A stretch of DNA of 64,000 nt, from positions 36,150 to 100,149 of the forward strand of contig NZ_BMHK01000015.1 in the NCBI RefSeq assembly GCF_014640675.1. The letters are read 5' to 3'. Origin of the DNA: Novosphingobium endophyticum (GTDB taxonomy: Bacteria; Pseudomonadota; Alphaproteobacteria; Sphingomonadales; Sphingomonadaceae). Below the pieces are notes generated by a model. That model searched no databases. It had not been told where the DNA came from and saw nothing but the letters and a program-made list of their open reading frames with translations. The position numbers were made by a program, and so were the translations under genes. Shown here piece by piece: positions 34,538-45,149 of this stretch (position 1 is its first letter; every line of letters starts with the position of its first letter).

Positions 34538-37500
34538 GGCGTATCTCCGGACAAGAGCCGATCCGCCGCCAGCGCAAGACCCGTTACCGGAACGCCCATC
34601 CATTCCGGCCGGTTCGCCGCTTCATAGGCCACTTCGTAAGCCGCTTTCTCCAGCACGAAGAAGTCCAGCAGCGGATCGGGAGACGCATCCTCACCGTAAT
34701 AGCCGGCAAGGAACGCCTTCCCCGCCTTCTCGCGGAAGCGGGCCGCCACCTCGTCAGCGCGCTGTTCCTGGGTCTCGGGCGCGGCCGGCCTGTTGCGTTC
34801 GGCGACGGCGGCGGCGTAATCGAACGAACGCAGCATGCCGGCGACGTCGCGCAGCGGCAGATCCTTGGCGCGCCGCTGTTCGAGCGGCCGCGCGGGCTCG
34901 CCTTCGAAGTCGATGAACATCACGTCGTGGCCGGTCACCAGTACCTGCCCGAGATGCAGGTCGCCATGTATCCGCGTGCGCAGCCGCCCTACGAACCGGC
35001 GCGGATCTTGAGAAATGCTCTCGATGAGGAGGTCGCGGTTCGCGATCAGCCTATCGGCCGCCGCGCGCGCTTCGGCATCGAGCGGCGGATCGCCGAGAAG
35101 GAGATCGAGAGCCTTGCATACCTGGGCTGCCATGCGCTCGCCGAGTTGTTCCGCATCGTCCGGCACCATGGGCTCGGGCGCGAACGCCCCGTCGCTGCTG
35201 CCGCGTGCGAGCACCTCATGCATCTGAGCAAGTCGCCGGCCAAGATTGACGGCGAAGTTCTGGTAATTGGAGAAGCTCAGCTCAACGTCGGTGGCCAGCC
35301 GCTCGAGCGCGTTCAGCGTCCACTGCCAGCCGTCGCCCTGATTGGCGACAAAGCGTTGCACCAGCATCAGCAGGACAGGGTCGCCATTAGTAATGTGAGT
35401 CACGCTGCCCAGCATGGGCGGCACGTTTTCAAAGCCGTTCGCCGCCAGGTACCGCACCATCTCGAGATCCGGGTGAATCCCCGCCTGAATCTTGCGAAGC
35501 AGCTTGAGAACCGCCGTGCGGCCGACAACCAGCGTGCTGTTGGATTGTTCCGCCGCGATCCATTCCGGCTCAGCGTCCGGATCAAGGTCGAAGCCCTCGC
35601 ATTTCTCGAATCGGATCTCTCCACCGTCGAGCGAAATGACCGCATCGTCGCGCAGGCCGGTGAGGATGGACCTGGCGAACGCGGCGGTCGCGAAGCCATC
35701 TGTCAGGAGCCCGACCCGGTGCCCGCGCCGGACGCGGGCGATGGCGAGATTGGAAGCGAAGGTTCCCGACGGCGTCCCCTCCCATGCGATGCCGAGGGGG
35801 AGCGTGTAGATGGTGGTGCCGGAACCGGTCGTCACTTCGATCTCGGTCAGCAGCAGATCGTCCGCCGCCGGAAGACTGGCGACGCTTCCGGTTCTGACGG
35901 AGTTGACGACTTCGTCCTTGGCGCCGAACCACCGGCGGTGAGTCAGGTAATCGGGAAGAACCTCGCGCTCGAACACCGTGCGTCCATCGCCCTTCACGAC
36001 ATCGTCAAGGCGCGGTCGAAGCACGAATGTATGCTGCTCGACTTCGACGCCGGGGGCGCCGCTCGACCAGTCCGGTGGGGCTGCCGCTTCGGACAGCAGG
36101 AACCACAGAAAGCCGTAGGGCTGCAGCGTGAGCAGGTAGGGCAGCTGGCCGAGCTTGGGAAATGGCGTGCCGCCCGACAGCTCCACCGGAGTTCGCCCTT
36201 CGAACTCCTGAAGGTCAAGCTCCACCGCCTGCGACGTGCGGCTGAGGTTGGCCACGCACAGGACCAGTTCATCCTCGTGCTCGCGAAGATAGGCAAGGAT
36301 CTTGCGGTTCGCCGGGCGCAGGAAGCGCTGCGAACCACGGCCAAAAGCCCGGTTCCCGCGCCGCACCGCCAGCATGTTCTTGAGCCAGACCAGCAGCGAA
36401 TGCGCGTCGCGCTGTTGCGCCTCGACGTTGACCGCCTGGAAGCCGTAAAGCGGGTCCATGATCGGCGGAAGGGTCAACGCGGCCGGGTCGGCGCGCGAGA
36501 AGCCGCCGTTGCGGTCCAGTGACCACTGCATCGGCGTGCGCACGCCGTCGCGGTCGCCGAGGAAGACATTGTCCCCCATGCCGATCTCGTCGCCATAGTA
36601 GAGGATCGGCGTTCCCGGCATGCTGAGCAGCAGGGCATGCATCAGTTCGATACGGCGGCGGTCGCGCTGCATCAGCGGGGCGAGCCGGCGCCGGATGCCG
36701 AGATTGATCCGCGCGCGGCTGTCGGCGGCATAAGTGTCCCACAGGTAATCGCGCTCGGCGTCGGTCACCATCTCGAGCGTCAGTTCGTCGTGGTTGCGCA
36801 GGAAGATCGCCCACTGGCAGTTTTCCGGGATATCCGGCGTCTGACGCATGATGTCGGTGATGGGGAAGCGGTCCTCCTGGGCCAGGGCCATGTACATTCG
36901 CGGCATCAGCGGAAAGTGGAACGCCATGTGGCATTCGTCGTCGTCGCCGAAGTACTGCTGCGTGTCCTCGGGCCACATGTTCGCCTCGGCCAGCAGCATG
37001 CGGTCGGGATAATGCACATCAAGGTCCGCTCTTATCTTCTTGAGGACGGCATGGGTTTCGGGGAGGTTCTCGTTCGAGGTGCCGTCGCGTTCGATAAGGT
37101 AGGGAATGGCATCCAGCCGCAGGCCATCGACCCCCGCGTCGAGCCAGAAGTGCATCACCGCGATCACTTCCTCCAGCACGCGCGGATTATCGAAGTTGAG
37201 GTCTGGCTGGTGCGAGTAGAACCGGTGCCAGTAGTAGGCCTGCGCCTCCTCGTCCCACGACCAGTTCGACTTTTCGGTATCGCAGAAGATGATGCGCGTG
37301 CCGGAATAGAGCTTGTCGTCGTCCGACCAGACGTAGAAGTCGCGCTCGGGAGAGCCGGGGGGTGCCTTGCGCGCGGCCTGGAACCACGGGTGCTGGTCGG
37401 ACGTGTGATTGATTACCAGCTCGGTGATGACGCGAATGCCCCTCTCGTGCGCCGCGTCCGTGAACCGGCGCGCATCCTCCAGTGTACCGTAATCCGGGCT

Positions 37501-37731
37501 GACATTGCGGTAGGCGGCGATGTCATAGCCATCGTCCTTGCGCGGGCTCGGGTAGAACGGAAGCAGCCAGATCGCCGTCACGCCGAGATCGTCGATGTAG
37601 TCGAGCTTCTGCATCAGCCCCGCAAAGTCGCCGATGCCATCGTCGTTGGAATCGAAGAAGGACTTCACATGAAGCTGGTAGATGACGGCATCTTTGTACC
37701 AGAGCGGGGCGGCTGGGCTTTCGACATTCAT
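34534..37731 (-). CDS. treS: trehalose synthase fused to maltokinase (TreS-Mak)
   Basis: 1065 residues. The N-terminal ~550 are a GH13 trehalose synthase: [45 protein letters not shown] (nucleophile), [12 protein letters not shown] (acid), [13 protein letters not shown]. The C-terminal ~450 are maltokinase (Pep2): [10 protein letters not shown] near its start and [25 protein letters not shown] as the kinase catalytic loop and metal site. It would turn trehalose into maltose and then maltose 1-phosphate, the GlgE substrate. ATG 37731 overlaps the GlgE stop (ATGA). The fusion is a known arrangement. Confidence 0.95.
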   Translation of the reverse strand: MNVESPAAPLWYKDAVIYQLHVKSFFDSNDDGIGDFAGLMQKLDYIDDLGVTAIWLLPFYPSPRKDDGYDIAAYRNVSPDYGTLEDARRFTDAAHERGIRVITELVINHTSDQHPWFQAARKAPPGSPERDFYVWSDDDKLYSGTRIIFCDTEKSNWSWDEEAQAYYWHRFYSHQPDLNFDNPRVLEEVIAVMHFWLDAGVDGLRLDAIPYLIERDGTSNENLPETHAVLKKIRADLDVHYPDRMLLAEANMWPEDTQQYFGDDDECHMAFHFPLMPRMYMALAQEDRFPITDIMRQTPDIPENCQWAIFLRNHDELTLEMVTDAERDYLWDTYAADSRARINLGIRRRLAPLMQRDRRRIELMHALLLSMPGTPILYYGDEIGMGDNVFLGDRDGVRTPMQWSLDRNGGFSRADPAALTLPPIMDPLYGFQAVNVEAQQRDAHSLLVWLKNMLAVRRGNRAFGRGSQRFLRPANRKILAYLREHEDELVLCVANLSRTSQAVELDLQEFEGRTPVELSGGTPFPKLGQLPYLLTLQPYGFLWFLLSEAAAPPDWSSGAPGVEVEQHTFVLRPRLDDVVKGDGRTVFEREVLPDYLTHRRWFGAKDEVVNSVRTGSVASLPAADDLLLTEIEVTTGSGTTIYTLPLGIAWEGTPSGTFASNLAIARVRRGHRVGLLTDGFATAAFARSILTGLRDDAVISLDGGEIRFEKCEGFDLDPDAEPEWIAAEQSNSTLVVGRTAVLKLLRKIQAGIHPDLEMVRYLAANGFENVPPMLGSVTHITNGDPVLLMLVQRFVANQGDGWQWTLNALERLATDVELSFSNYQNFAVNLGRRLAQMHEVLARGSSDGAFAPEPMVPDDAEQLGERMAAQVCKALDLLLGDPPLDAEARAAADRLIANRDLLIESISQDPRRFVGRLRTRIHGDLHLGQVLVTGHDVMFIDFEGEPARPLEQRRAKDLPLRDVAGMLRSFDYAAAVAERNRPAAPETQEQRADEVAARFREKAGKAFLAGYYGEDASPDPLLDFFVLEKAAYEVAYEAANRPEWMGVPVTGLALAADRLLSGDTP

Positions 37732-40700
37732 GCGTCTGCTCCGGGAGCTATTCGCCAGATGCGGAACGGAAGGCCGGGACCGAGCCTGACGTGCTGCCAT
37801 TTCCCGAACCAGCGGAAGCGCGCGCCCGATGGCAGGTCCTCGACACCGATGCTGCCGTGATCGTCGATGCCGAAATCCCACAGCGGCACTTCGAAGTCCG
37901 CCGACTGGTCGTGATGCGGATCGAGATTGACCATCACCAGGATGATGTCGCTGCCATCGGGGCTGGGCTTGGCGTAGTAGAGGATCGCATCGTTATGCGC
38001 GGTCAGGAACCGGGTGTTGAGGTGGGTCTGGAGAGCGGGATGGCTGCGGCGCAGCCGATTGAGCATGGTCACGTCGCCCACGATGTTGCCGGGCGCGTTC
38101 CAGTCGCGGGGGCGTATCTCGTATTTCTCGGAATCGAGATACTCTTCCTTGCCCGGCACCGGTTCCGCCTCGCACAGCTCGAAACCGGAATAGAGGCCGA
38201 ACAGCCCTGAAAGGGTCCCTGCCAGCACCGCGCGGATGCGAAAGCCGGCGCGGCCCGATGTCTGCAGGTAATGGGGATTGATGTCGGGTGTGTTGACGAA
38301 GAAGTGGGGGCGGTAGAACTCTTTGGGTTCGGTCGTGGTCAGTTCGGTAAGGTATTCGGTCAGCTCCGCCTTGTGGTTACGCCAGGTGAAATAGGTATAG
38401 CTCTGCGAAAAGCCGATCTTGGCGAGCCGGTACATCATGGCGGGCCGGGTGAACGCTTCGGCGAGGAATATCGCGTCGGGATGCCGCCCCCGGATGTCGC
38501 CGATCATCCATTCCCAGAATGGCAGCGGCTTGGTGTGGGGGTTGTCGACGCGGAATGTCTTGACCCCGCGATCGATCCAGAACTGCACCGCGTCGCGCAG
38601 CGCCACCCACAGCGAGGGGATCGCCTCGCGCTGGTAGAAATCGACGTTGACGATGTCCTGATACTTCTTCGGCGGGTTTTCGGCGTATTTGATCGTCCCG
38701 TCAGGCCGCCAGTCGAACCAGTAGGGATGCTCCTTGATCCAGGGATGATCGGGCGAGCACTGGATCGCGAAATCGAGCGCGATCTCAAGGCCGTGATCGT
38801 GCGCCGCCGCGATCAGGCGCGCAAAGTCCTCGAAGCTTCCCAGTTCGGGATGAAGCGCGGTATGGCCGCCCTCACGGCCGCCGATGGCATAGGGGCTGCC
38901 GGGATCGCCTTCACCCGCGACGAGGCTGTTGTTGGGCCCCTTGCGGTTGATCCGTCCGATGGGGTGGATCGGCGGGAAGTAGAGCGTGTCGAAACCCATC
39001 TCCCGAATGGCGGGCAGGCGCTTGATGACGTCGTCGAACCTGCCATGCCGGCCGGGATCATCGGTCTCGGAACGCGGAAAAAGCTCGTACCAGCTTGAAA
39101 AACGGGCCTGAAGCCGTTCCGAATCGACGCTTTGGGCTGGCGACAACAGAAGGTGCGGATGATCGTCGGCCTCGTCCATCAGCACGGCGAGGTCGTCCGA
39201 GAGCAGCGCCTCGTCATCCTCGTCTTTCTTGAGCCTTTCCATCCATCTGTGGAGCGCCTTACAAAGCTCGCCCGAAGACCGCGCGATGGCCTGCTCCACG
39301 AGCACGCGCCCTTCAGCAAAATCGACCTTCTGCGCGACGCCGGCGTCCAGCTTCTTGCGGAAGTCCCGCCGGAATCCCCCGAACCGGTCGAGCCAGGCCT
39401 TGATGCGGAACTCATGGCGGCCCAGCCGGTGCAGCGGAAAGGCGCCCTGCCACAGGTCGTTCGGAAACTGCGACATGCGCACGGACATCCAGTCCGCCTG
39501 GTCGCGGGGACGCCAGAGGATCTCCGCGGCAAGCTGCTCGTGCCCGTCGCCGAAGACTTTCGCGCTGACCTCGACGGTCTCGCCGACCACGCGCTTGACC
39601 GGGAAATCACCGCCGTCGACGCTCGGTGAAATCTGCTCGATGACCAGCCGGGGCTGCTCGACCGCGCCCATGGCCGTGGATGGGGTCTCAAGCAGGATCG
39701 GTGCTCCCGAAGTCGCCTCCGCGATGCGGACCTCGCATCCCCGCAGCGGCTTGAAGACATCCTCCGCAAACGTGAAATTCGCCCCCACCGATGGCAACAG
39801 CAGGTCCGGATCCGGTGCGGGTTGCGGCTCGGGGGCAGTGTTGATGAGGACAAGCATCAGCGAAGACGCGGTCCTGACATCGCCGCCGTCGCTGCGCAGC
39901 AGCGCCGTGACCGGGCTGCTCGACCCGGTCAGCCGCCGCATCTCGCCGAGGTGCCGTGCTGCCCGGCGAGCGGTCGCTGTCGCTCGCGCCGATGCCTCAG
40001 GGCACAAGTGGACCGCGCCGAGCGGGGCGATGATGCCCCCGGTTGTGGCGGCGCCGGCGATCAGGGCCCGTCCGATAACCGCCGGGTTATCGCTGCGCAC
40101 CTGCGCGGGCCTCGGCTCGGCCGCCAGGAAGGTGCAGCAGCGCAGGGCCTCGGTTTCCTCGACCAGCCAGGCGGCGCGCAAGTCCCACCAGCCGAACGAG
40201 GAAACGAGGAAGTCGAGGCCGAGTTCGGCGCGGGCCACCGCCTCGGCGCGCGGCATCTCAAAGCCATCCGCGAAAAGCAGCAATGATCCGTCGCGCTCCT
40301 TGACCATGGCAATGAGCCGCTTCAGCAGGCCGGGGTCGATCCGCTCGACGTTCCGCAAGCGGAAACCGCGCACCCCGGCATCGACAAGGTCGAATATGGC
40401 GGCCGCTATCGGCTCAAGCAGCACTTCGCTTTCCGGCTGCCTCAGGCGCGCGCGCGCCGTACCGGCCGCCGGCCTGTGCTTGCGCGGGTCGATCGGCGCG
40501 TCACCGCTGCCCGTGCGGCGGATGGCGAAAAGCGCGGGATAGCGTTCGATCAGCGGATGCTCGATGGGAAAGCTGGTGACATCGACCTCGGTCGCCACCT
40601 GCAGGCCGGCCTTTCCGGCTTCGGCCAGCACGAATTTGGGAACGAGCGGCGCCCTGCCGAACATCGAGCCGTCCTGCTTCCACAGCAGCGACTGGAATCC

Positions 40701-40826
40701 GCCCCTGGCCGCGGCTGGCAATTCCAGGGCGAGCATCTCGCCCAACTGGGCGGAATTCTGGTCGACGGAGACCAGCAGAGGGGGGAGCGCTTGGGACGCC
40801 AAAGCATGCTCCTCAGCAACGGGCAC
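37728..40826 (-). CDS. glgE: maltose-1-phosphate maltosyltransferase with long N-terminal extension
   Basis: 1032 residues, about 330 more than the common GlgE length. The C-terminal ~670 are GlgE: PRLVIEQISPSVDGGDFPVKR opening, FDTLYFPPIHPIGRINRKGPNNS, VKTFRVDNPHTKPLPFWEW (nucleophile Asp), IFLAEAFTRP (acid Glu). It transfers maltosyl units to alpha-1,4-glucan. The N-terminal ~360 residues read like a degenerate GH13-like barrel (GGFQSLLWKQDGSMFG, GVRGFRLRNVERIDPGLL, FLVSSFGWWDLRAAW), a form also seen in other alphaproteobacteria as I recall. GTG 40826 is the likely start, but later ones are possible. First gene of the operon. Confidence 0.93.
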   Translation of the reverse strand: MPVAEEHALASQALPPLLVSVDQNSAQLGEMLALELPAAARGGFQSLLWKQDGSMFGRAPLVPKFVLAEAGKAGLQVATEVDVTSFPIEHPLIERYPALFAIRRTGSGDAPIDPRKHRPAAGTARARLRQPESEVLLEPIAAAIFDLVDAGVRGFRLRNVERIDPGLLKRLIAMVKERDGSLLLFADGFEMPRAEAVARAELGLDFLVSSFGWWDLRAAWLVEETEALRCCTFLAAEPRPAQVRSDNPAVIGRALIAGAATTGGIIAPLGAVHLCPEASARATATARRAARHLGEMRRLTGSSSPVTALLRSDGGDVRTASSLMLVLINTAPEPQPAPDPDLLLPSVGANFTFAEDVFKPLRGCEVRIAEATSGAPILLETPSTAMGAVEQPRLVIEQISPSVDGGDFPVKRVVGETVEVSAKVFGDGHEQLAAEILWRPRDQADWMSVRMSQFPNDLWQGAFPLHRLGRHEFRIKAWLDRFGGFRRDFRKKLDAGVAQKVDFAEGRVLVEQAIARSSGELCKALHRWMERLKKDEDDEALLSDDLAVLMDEADDHPHLLLSPAQSVDSERLQARFSSWYELFPRSETDDPGRHGRFDDVIKRLPAIREMGFDTLYFPPIHPIGRINRKGPNNSLVAGEGDPGSPYAIGGREGGHTALHPELGSFEDFARLIAAAHDHGLEIALDFAIQCSPDHPWIKEHPYWFDWRPDGTIKYAENPPKKYQDIVNVDFYQREAIPSLWVALRDAVQFWIDRGVKTFRVDNPHTKPLPFWEWMIGDIRGRHPDAIFLAEAFTRPAMMYRLAKIGFSQSYTYFTWRNHKAELTEYLTELTTTEPKEFYRPHFFVNTPDINPHYLQTSGRAGFRIRAVLAGTLSGLFGLYSGFELCEAEPVPGKEEYLDSEKYEIRPRDWNAPGNIVGDVTMLNRLRRSHPALQTHLNTRFLTAHNDAILYYAKPSPDGSDIILVMVNLDPHHDQSADFEVPLWDFGIDDHGSIGVEDLPSGARFRWFGKWQHVRLGPGLPFRIWRIAPGADA

Positions 40827-41052
40827 TCACCAACCAACGCGCGCCTCGTCCCTGCGTTCCGAAGTGGTCGACATCCTTTTGAGCAAATCGGGCTTTTGAG
40901 CAAAACCGGGTCGCCTCGTTCTGAATCGTCCGTGCCGGTGAAACTCCAGCGGCCGCGAACCGTTTCAAAACTGGACTGCGTGTCTGCCGGGGCTGCGTGA
41001 GGCGGGGCCGGTGCCGCATCCACGAGGCGTCATGTCATGAAAGGCGAGTACC
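40827..41052. promoter_or_regulatory. divergent promoter region of the glucan/trehalose locus
   Basis: 226 bp separate the minus operon glgE-treS-glgB from the plus genes DUF2934-glgX-treZ-treY, so both promoters should lie here. It has a short tandem echo, gagcaaatcgggctttt and gagcaaaaccgggtc (40882-40911). GGAAC and CGTT occur on the minus strand near 40853, but 14 bp apart instead of the 16-17 expected for an EcfG general-stress promoter, so I do not call one. Confidence 0.5.
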
Positions 41053-41313
41053 ATGGCTGATCAGGATGGTAGGATCCGCGAGCGCGCGCACGAACTGTGG
41101 GAAAAAGAGGGACGGCCGCAGGGGCAGGAACACAAGCACTGGTTGCAGGCGGAGAGAGAAATCGCCGCCGAAGGCGCGAGCAAGTCAACAAGCGCCAAAG
41201 GCAATTCCCCACCCGGAAAGCCAGCACAAGGGGAACCCGCGAAGACGAAGACAAGCAAGGCCGCTCCCCAAGCCGCAAAGCCGAAGAAGCCGGGGACAGC
41301 CGGCGGCGGCTAG
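41053..41313 (+). CDS. DUF2934 family protein
   Basis: 86 residues. RIRERAHELWEKEGRPQGQ with HWLQAEREI is the DUF2934 core; the rest is a Lys/Pro/Ala-rich tail of low complexity (GKPAQGEPAKTKTSK). Such proteins commonly accompany glg and tre genes in alphaproteobacteria; function unknown. Sixteen bases before glgX, probably co-transcribed. Confidence 0.85.
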   Translation: MADQDGRIRERAHELWEKEGRPQGQEHKHWLQAEREIAAEGASKSTSAKGNSPPGKPAQGEPAKTKTSKAAPQAAKPKKPGTAGGG

Positions 41314-41328
41314 TCACGCTGAACCGGA

Positions 41329-43434
41329 ATGGTGTCCCTGCCCGATCGACTTGAAAGCGGCTCGCCCTACCCCCTGGGCGCGAGTTTTGATGGACTGGGC
41401 GTCAATTTCGCCGTCTTCTCGGCCCATGCCGAGAAAATCGAGCTGTGCCTGTTCGACCCGCGCGGCAAGCGCGAGACGATGCGCTACGAGTTGCCCGAGT
41501 GCACCGACGAGGTCTGGCACGGCTATCTTCCGGACGCGCGCCCGGGCATCGTCTACGGGTACCGGGCACATGGCCCTTACCGACCGCGCGATGGTCATCG
41601 CTTCAACCCCAACAAGCTCCTGCTCGATCCTTACGCCAGAAGGCTAGTCGGAGCCTTGCGCTGGACTGACGCGCTTCATGGCTATCCGGTGAAGTCGCGG
41701 CGGGCGGACCTTGCGTTTGACCGGCGGGACAGCGCGCCGGCCATGCCCAAGGCCGTCGTCACGCATGACTGCTTTGACTGGTCGCGCGACATCCGGCCGA
41801 ACAGGCCGTGGTCCGAAACGGTCATCTACGAGGCCCATGCCAAGGGTCTCACCCGATTGATGGAAGATGTGCCGCCGCAGGAGCGCGGGACGTTCGCCGC
41901 CCTGGCGCACCCGAAGGTGATCGACCATCTGTGCCGCCTGGGCGTAACCGCGATCGAGCTCATGCCCATCCATGCCTTCGTGCACGACCGCTTCCTCCAG
42001 GAAAAAGGCCTGCGCAACTACTGGGGCTACAACACGCTCAGCTTCTTCACGCCCGAGCCGGGCTATTTCGCCGGCGACACGCAGGACGAACTGCGCGTCG
42101 CGGTCCGGCGTCTCCACGCCGCCGGCATCGAGGTCATCCTCGATGTCGTCTACAACCACAGCTGCGAGGGCAGCGAACAGGGCCAGACGCTCTGCTGGCG
42201 CGGACTCGACAATGCGACCTATTACCGACTTCTGCCCGATGAGCCGCGACACTGCCTGAACGAAACGGGGACCGGCAACACGTTCGATCTCACCCACGCG
42301 CGCGTGATCCAGATGGTGGCGGATTCGTTACGCTACTGGGCGACATCTTATGGGATCGACGGTTTCCGGTTCGATCTCGGGCTGACGCTCGGCAGGACCG
42401 AGAATGGCTTCGATCCCAACGCGGGGTTCTTCGACGTCGTGCGCCAGGATCCGATACTGGGACGGCTGAAGCTGATAACCGAGCCGTGGGATGTTGGCCT
42501 GGGCGGATACCAGCTCGGCAACTTTCCGCCCGGCTTTGCCGAGTGGAACGACCGTTTCCGCGATACGGTGCGCAGCTACTGGCGCGGCGACGAGGACCGC
42601 CGCGGCGAACTGGCGGCGCGGCTGTCGGGTTCGGGCGACCTGTTCGACAGTCGGGCGCGGCGGCCTTGGGCCAGCGTCAATTTCGTCACCAGCCACGACG
42701 GCTTCACGCTGGCCGATCTGGTCCAGTACGAAGAGCGCCACAACGAGGCCAATCGCGAGGACAATCGCGACGGCCACGAAAACAATCTCTCGCGCAACTG
42801 GGGCGTGGAGGGCCCGACCGACGACCCTAGGATCCGCGAGACGCGGGCCCGGATACAGCGCTCGATGCTGCTGACCCTGCTCGCCTCCCTGGGAACGCCG
42901 ATGCTGGTCGCCGGTGACGAATTCGGGCGCACGCAGCACGGCAATAACAACGTCTATTGCCAGGACAACGAGATCAGCTGGATCGACTGGGGCCTTCTGA
43001 GCACGCGGCAAGGCGAAGCGCTCTTCGGTTTTGCCGCGCGTCTGATCGAGCTGCGAAAGCGCTATGACGTGTTGCGCGCGCCAGTGTTTCCTTACGGGCA
43101 GGATTCCCCCGGTGACGGCGTCAACGACATCGAGTGGTGGGACGAGCGGGGCAGGCCCCTCTCGTCCGACGATTGGCGCAATCCGCATGGCCGGGCTCTT
43201 GCCATGCGCCGCGCGGTCGCTCAGGAAGACGGCACGATCGAAGCGATAAGCCTGCTCCTCAACGCCGGGGACGAGCCCCTGAAGTTCCGGCTGACCGGCG
43301 ACGCGTGCGAACACGTGCTGCTCGTCGACAGCGGCAGGCCGGACGAGCCGGAAAGAGCGATCGGCGATACCTATCGGTTGCTGGATCACAGTGCCGCGCT
43401 GGTACGCTCCTGCATCCAGAAGCCGGAGCCGTGA
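41329..43434 (+). CDS. glgX: glycogen debranching enzyme GlgX
   Basis: 701 residues. N-terminal binding domain (SPYPLGASFDGLGVNFAVFS, the CBM48 pattern) and a GH13 barrel: VIYEAHAKGLTRLM, VILDVVYNHSCEGSE, YGIDGFRFDLGLTLGR (nucleophile), LKLITEPWDVGLGGYQLG (acid) and NFVTSHDGFTLADLVQY. It cleaves alpha-1,6 branches. Its last codons overlap the treZ GTG start (GTGA), so both are translated together. Confidence 0.95.
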   Translation: MVSLPDRLESGSPYPLGASFDGLGVNFAVFSAHAEKIELCLFDPRGKRETMRYELPECTDEVWHGYLPDARPGIVYGYRAHGPYRPRDGHRFNPNKLLLDPYARRLVGALRWTDALHGYPVKSRRADLAFDRRDSAPAMPKAVVTHDCFDWSRDIRPNRPWSETVIYEAHAKGLTRLMEDVPPQERGTFAALAHPKVIDHLCRLGVTAIELMPIHAFVHDRFLQEKGLRNYWGYNTLSFFTPEPGYFAGDTQDELRVAVRRLHAAGIEVILDVVYNHSCEGSEQGQTLCWRGLDNATYYRLLPDEPRHCLNETGTGNTFDLTHARVIQMVADSLRYWATSYGIDGFRFDLGLTLGRTENGFDPNAGFFDVVRQDPILGRLKLITEPWDVGLGGYQLGNFPPGFAEWNDRFRDTVRSYWRGDEDRRGELAARLSGSGDLFDSRARRPWASVNFVTSHDGFTLADLVQYEERHNEANREDNRDGHENNLSRNWGVEGPTDDPRIRETRARIQRSMLLTLLASLGTPMLVAGDEFGRTQHGNNNVYCQDNEISWIDWGLLSTRQGEALFGFAARLIELRKRYDVLRAPVFPYGQDSPGDGVNDIEWWDERGRPLSSDDWRNPHGRALAMRRAVAQEDGTIEAISLLLNAGDEPLKFRLTGDACEHVLLVDSGRPDEPERAIGDTYRLLDHSAALVRSCIQKPEP

Positions 43435-45149
43435 ACCGCTGGGGTCCCCTCGAGACCGAACCCGGTCTCTGGCGGTTTCGGCTCTGGTCACCGGCCGCGC
43501 GGAACGTGGACCTGGAGGTCGAGGGCCAGAGGCCTCTGGCCATGCAGCGCGAGGCGGACGGCTGGCTCAGCGCCGAAGCGGAGGCACGGCCCGGAACGCG
43601 CTATCGCTTTGTCCTTGCCGACGGCACCGCGGTTCCCGATCCGGCCTCGCGCGGCCAAAGCGGCGGCGTCCACGGCTGGAGCGTGGTGACCGCGCCGAAT
43701 GAATATGCCTGGCGCAATCCGCATTGGCAGGGAAGGCCCTGGCAGGACGCGGTCATCATGGAACTCCATGCCGGGGTCATGGGCGGTTTCGCCGGCATCG
43801 AAGCTGAGCTGGAACGGCTTGCGGGGCTGGGGATCACCGCGGTCGAACTCATGCCGCTGGGCGCTTTCAGCGGCACGCGCAACTGGGGCTATGACGGGGT
43901 GCTGCCGTTCGCTCCGGCGGAATGCTACGGCACACCCGCCGATCTCATGCGCCTGATCGACCGCGCGCACGGGCTGGGGCTGATGGTCCTCGTTGATGTC
44001 GTCTACAATCATTTCGGGCCTGACGGGAACTATCTGGGGCTTTACGCGCCCGGCTTCTTTCACGCCGGGACGGATACGCCCTGGGGCGGGGCGGTCGCGG
44101 TCGAGAAGGCGCCGGTCGCAGACTTTTTCCTGGAAAACGCGCTGATGTGGCTCACGGATTACCGCGTGGATGGCCTGCGCTTCGACGCGGTGCATGCCAT
44201 CGGCGACACGCAGTTCCTCGATTGGCTGGCCCGGGAGATCAGGGGGCGGGCGGCGGCGGATCGCCACATCCACCTGATCCTCGAAAACGCAGCGAACGAT
44301 GCGCAGCGACTGCGGCAGGGGTGCTACACAGCGCAGTGGAACGATGACTTCCACAATGTCCTGCATGTGATCCTGACCGGCGAAACGGAAGCCTACTACG
44401 CCGATTTCGCCGGCCGCCCGACCGAGCGGCTGGCGCGATGCCTCGCCGAAGGCTTCATCTATCAGGGCGAGCCGTCCCCCAGCCATGCCGGCAAGCTGCG
44501 CGGCACACCGAGCGGGCATCTCCCGCCGACGGCCTTCGTGGCCTTTCTCCAGAACCACGATCAGGTCGGCAACCGCGCCATGGGCGAACGGCTGATCACG
44601 CTGACCGACACGGCGCGGCTGCGTGCCGCCATGGCGCTGCTGCTGCTCTGCCCGCAGATCCCGCTGCTGTTCATGGGCGAGGAAAACGGGTCGCGAACGC
44701 CGTTCCTGTTCTTCACCGACTTTCACGACGAGCTTGCCGACGCGGTGCGCGAAGGCCGGCGGCGCGAATTCGCAAACTTCGCCGCTTTCCGGGACAAGAG
44801 CGCGCGCGCGCGGATTCCCGATCCCAATGACGCGGCAACCTTCGACGCCTCCCGGCCTGAGCCGGGGCCTGACGCGGACGCCTGGAATGCCTTCATCCGT
44901 TCGCTGCTCGAATTGCGTTCGAAATGGATAGCACCCCGCCTCGAGGGAACGATGCCGATGGGCGCGGAAGTTCTCGGGACCGGAGCCGTCGTCGCAAGCT
45001 GGCGCCTTGGCGATGGCCAGGTGCTCACGCTGGCCGTCAACCTGGGCAAGGAACCTGTCGCATCCTTCCCGGGGCGCGGAACGCCGATCTTCGCTGTCGG
45101 TTCGCCGGGCGCCGCCGGAAGTCTTGCAGCATGGCTGGAGCCGGCATGA
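43431..45149 (+). CDS. treZ: malto-oligosyltrehalose trehalohydrolase
   Basis: 572 residues from GTG 43431, with ggag six bases upstream. It has an N-terminal beta domain (GLWRFRLWSPAARNVDLEV) and a GH13 barrel: VIMELHAGVMGGF, TRNWGYDGVLPFAP, VLVDVVYNHFGPDGNY, DGLRFDAVHAIGD (nucleophile), IHLILENAAND (acid) and FLQNHDQVGNRAMGERL. It releases trehalose from maltooligosyl-trehalose made by TreY. The C-terminus overlaps the treY start (ATGA). Confidence 0.95.
   Translation: MNRWGPLETEPGLWRFRLWSPAARNVDLEVEGQRPLAMQREADGWLSAEAEARPGTRYRFVLADGTAVPDPASRGQSGGVHGWSVVTAPNEYAWRNPHWQGRPWQDAVIMELHAGVMGGFAGIEAELERLAGLGITAVELMPLGAFSGTRNWGYDGVLPFAPAECYGTPADLMRLIDRAHGLGLMVLVDVVYNHFGPDGNYLGLYAPGFFHAGTDTPWGGAVAVEKAPVADFFLENALMWLTDYRVDGLRFDAVHAIGDTQFLDWLAREIRGRAAADRHIHLILENAANDAQRLRQGCYTAQWNDDFHNVLHVILTGETEAYYADFAGRPTERLARCLAEGFIYQGEPSPSHAGKLRGTPSGHLPPTAFVAFLQNHDQVGNRAMGERLITLTDTARLRAAMALLLLCPQIPLLFMGEENGSRTPFLFFTDFHDELADAVREGRRREFANFAAFRDKSARARIPDPNDAATFDASRPEPGPDADAWNAFIRSLLELRSKWIAPRLEGTMPMGAEVLGTGAVVASWRLGDGQVLTLAVNLGKEPVASFPGRGTPIFAVGSPGAAGSLAAWLEPA

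Noticed and set aside
40827..41052. EcfG-type general stress promoter (GGAAC with CGTT)
   Set aside because: Both halves occur near 40853 but only 14 bp apart, against the 16-17 expected; other GGAAC sites (49240, 49050, 53082) have no CGTT at the right distance.
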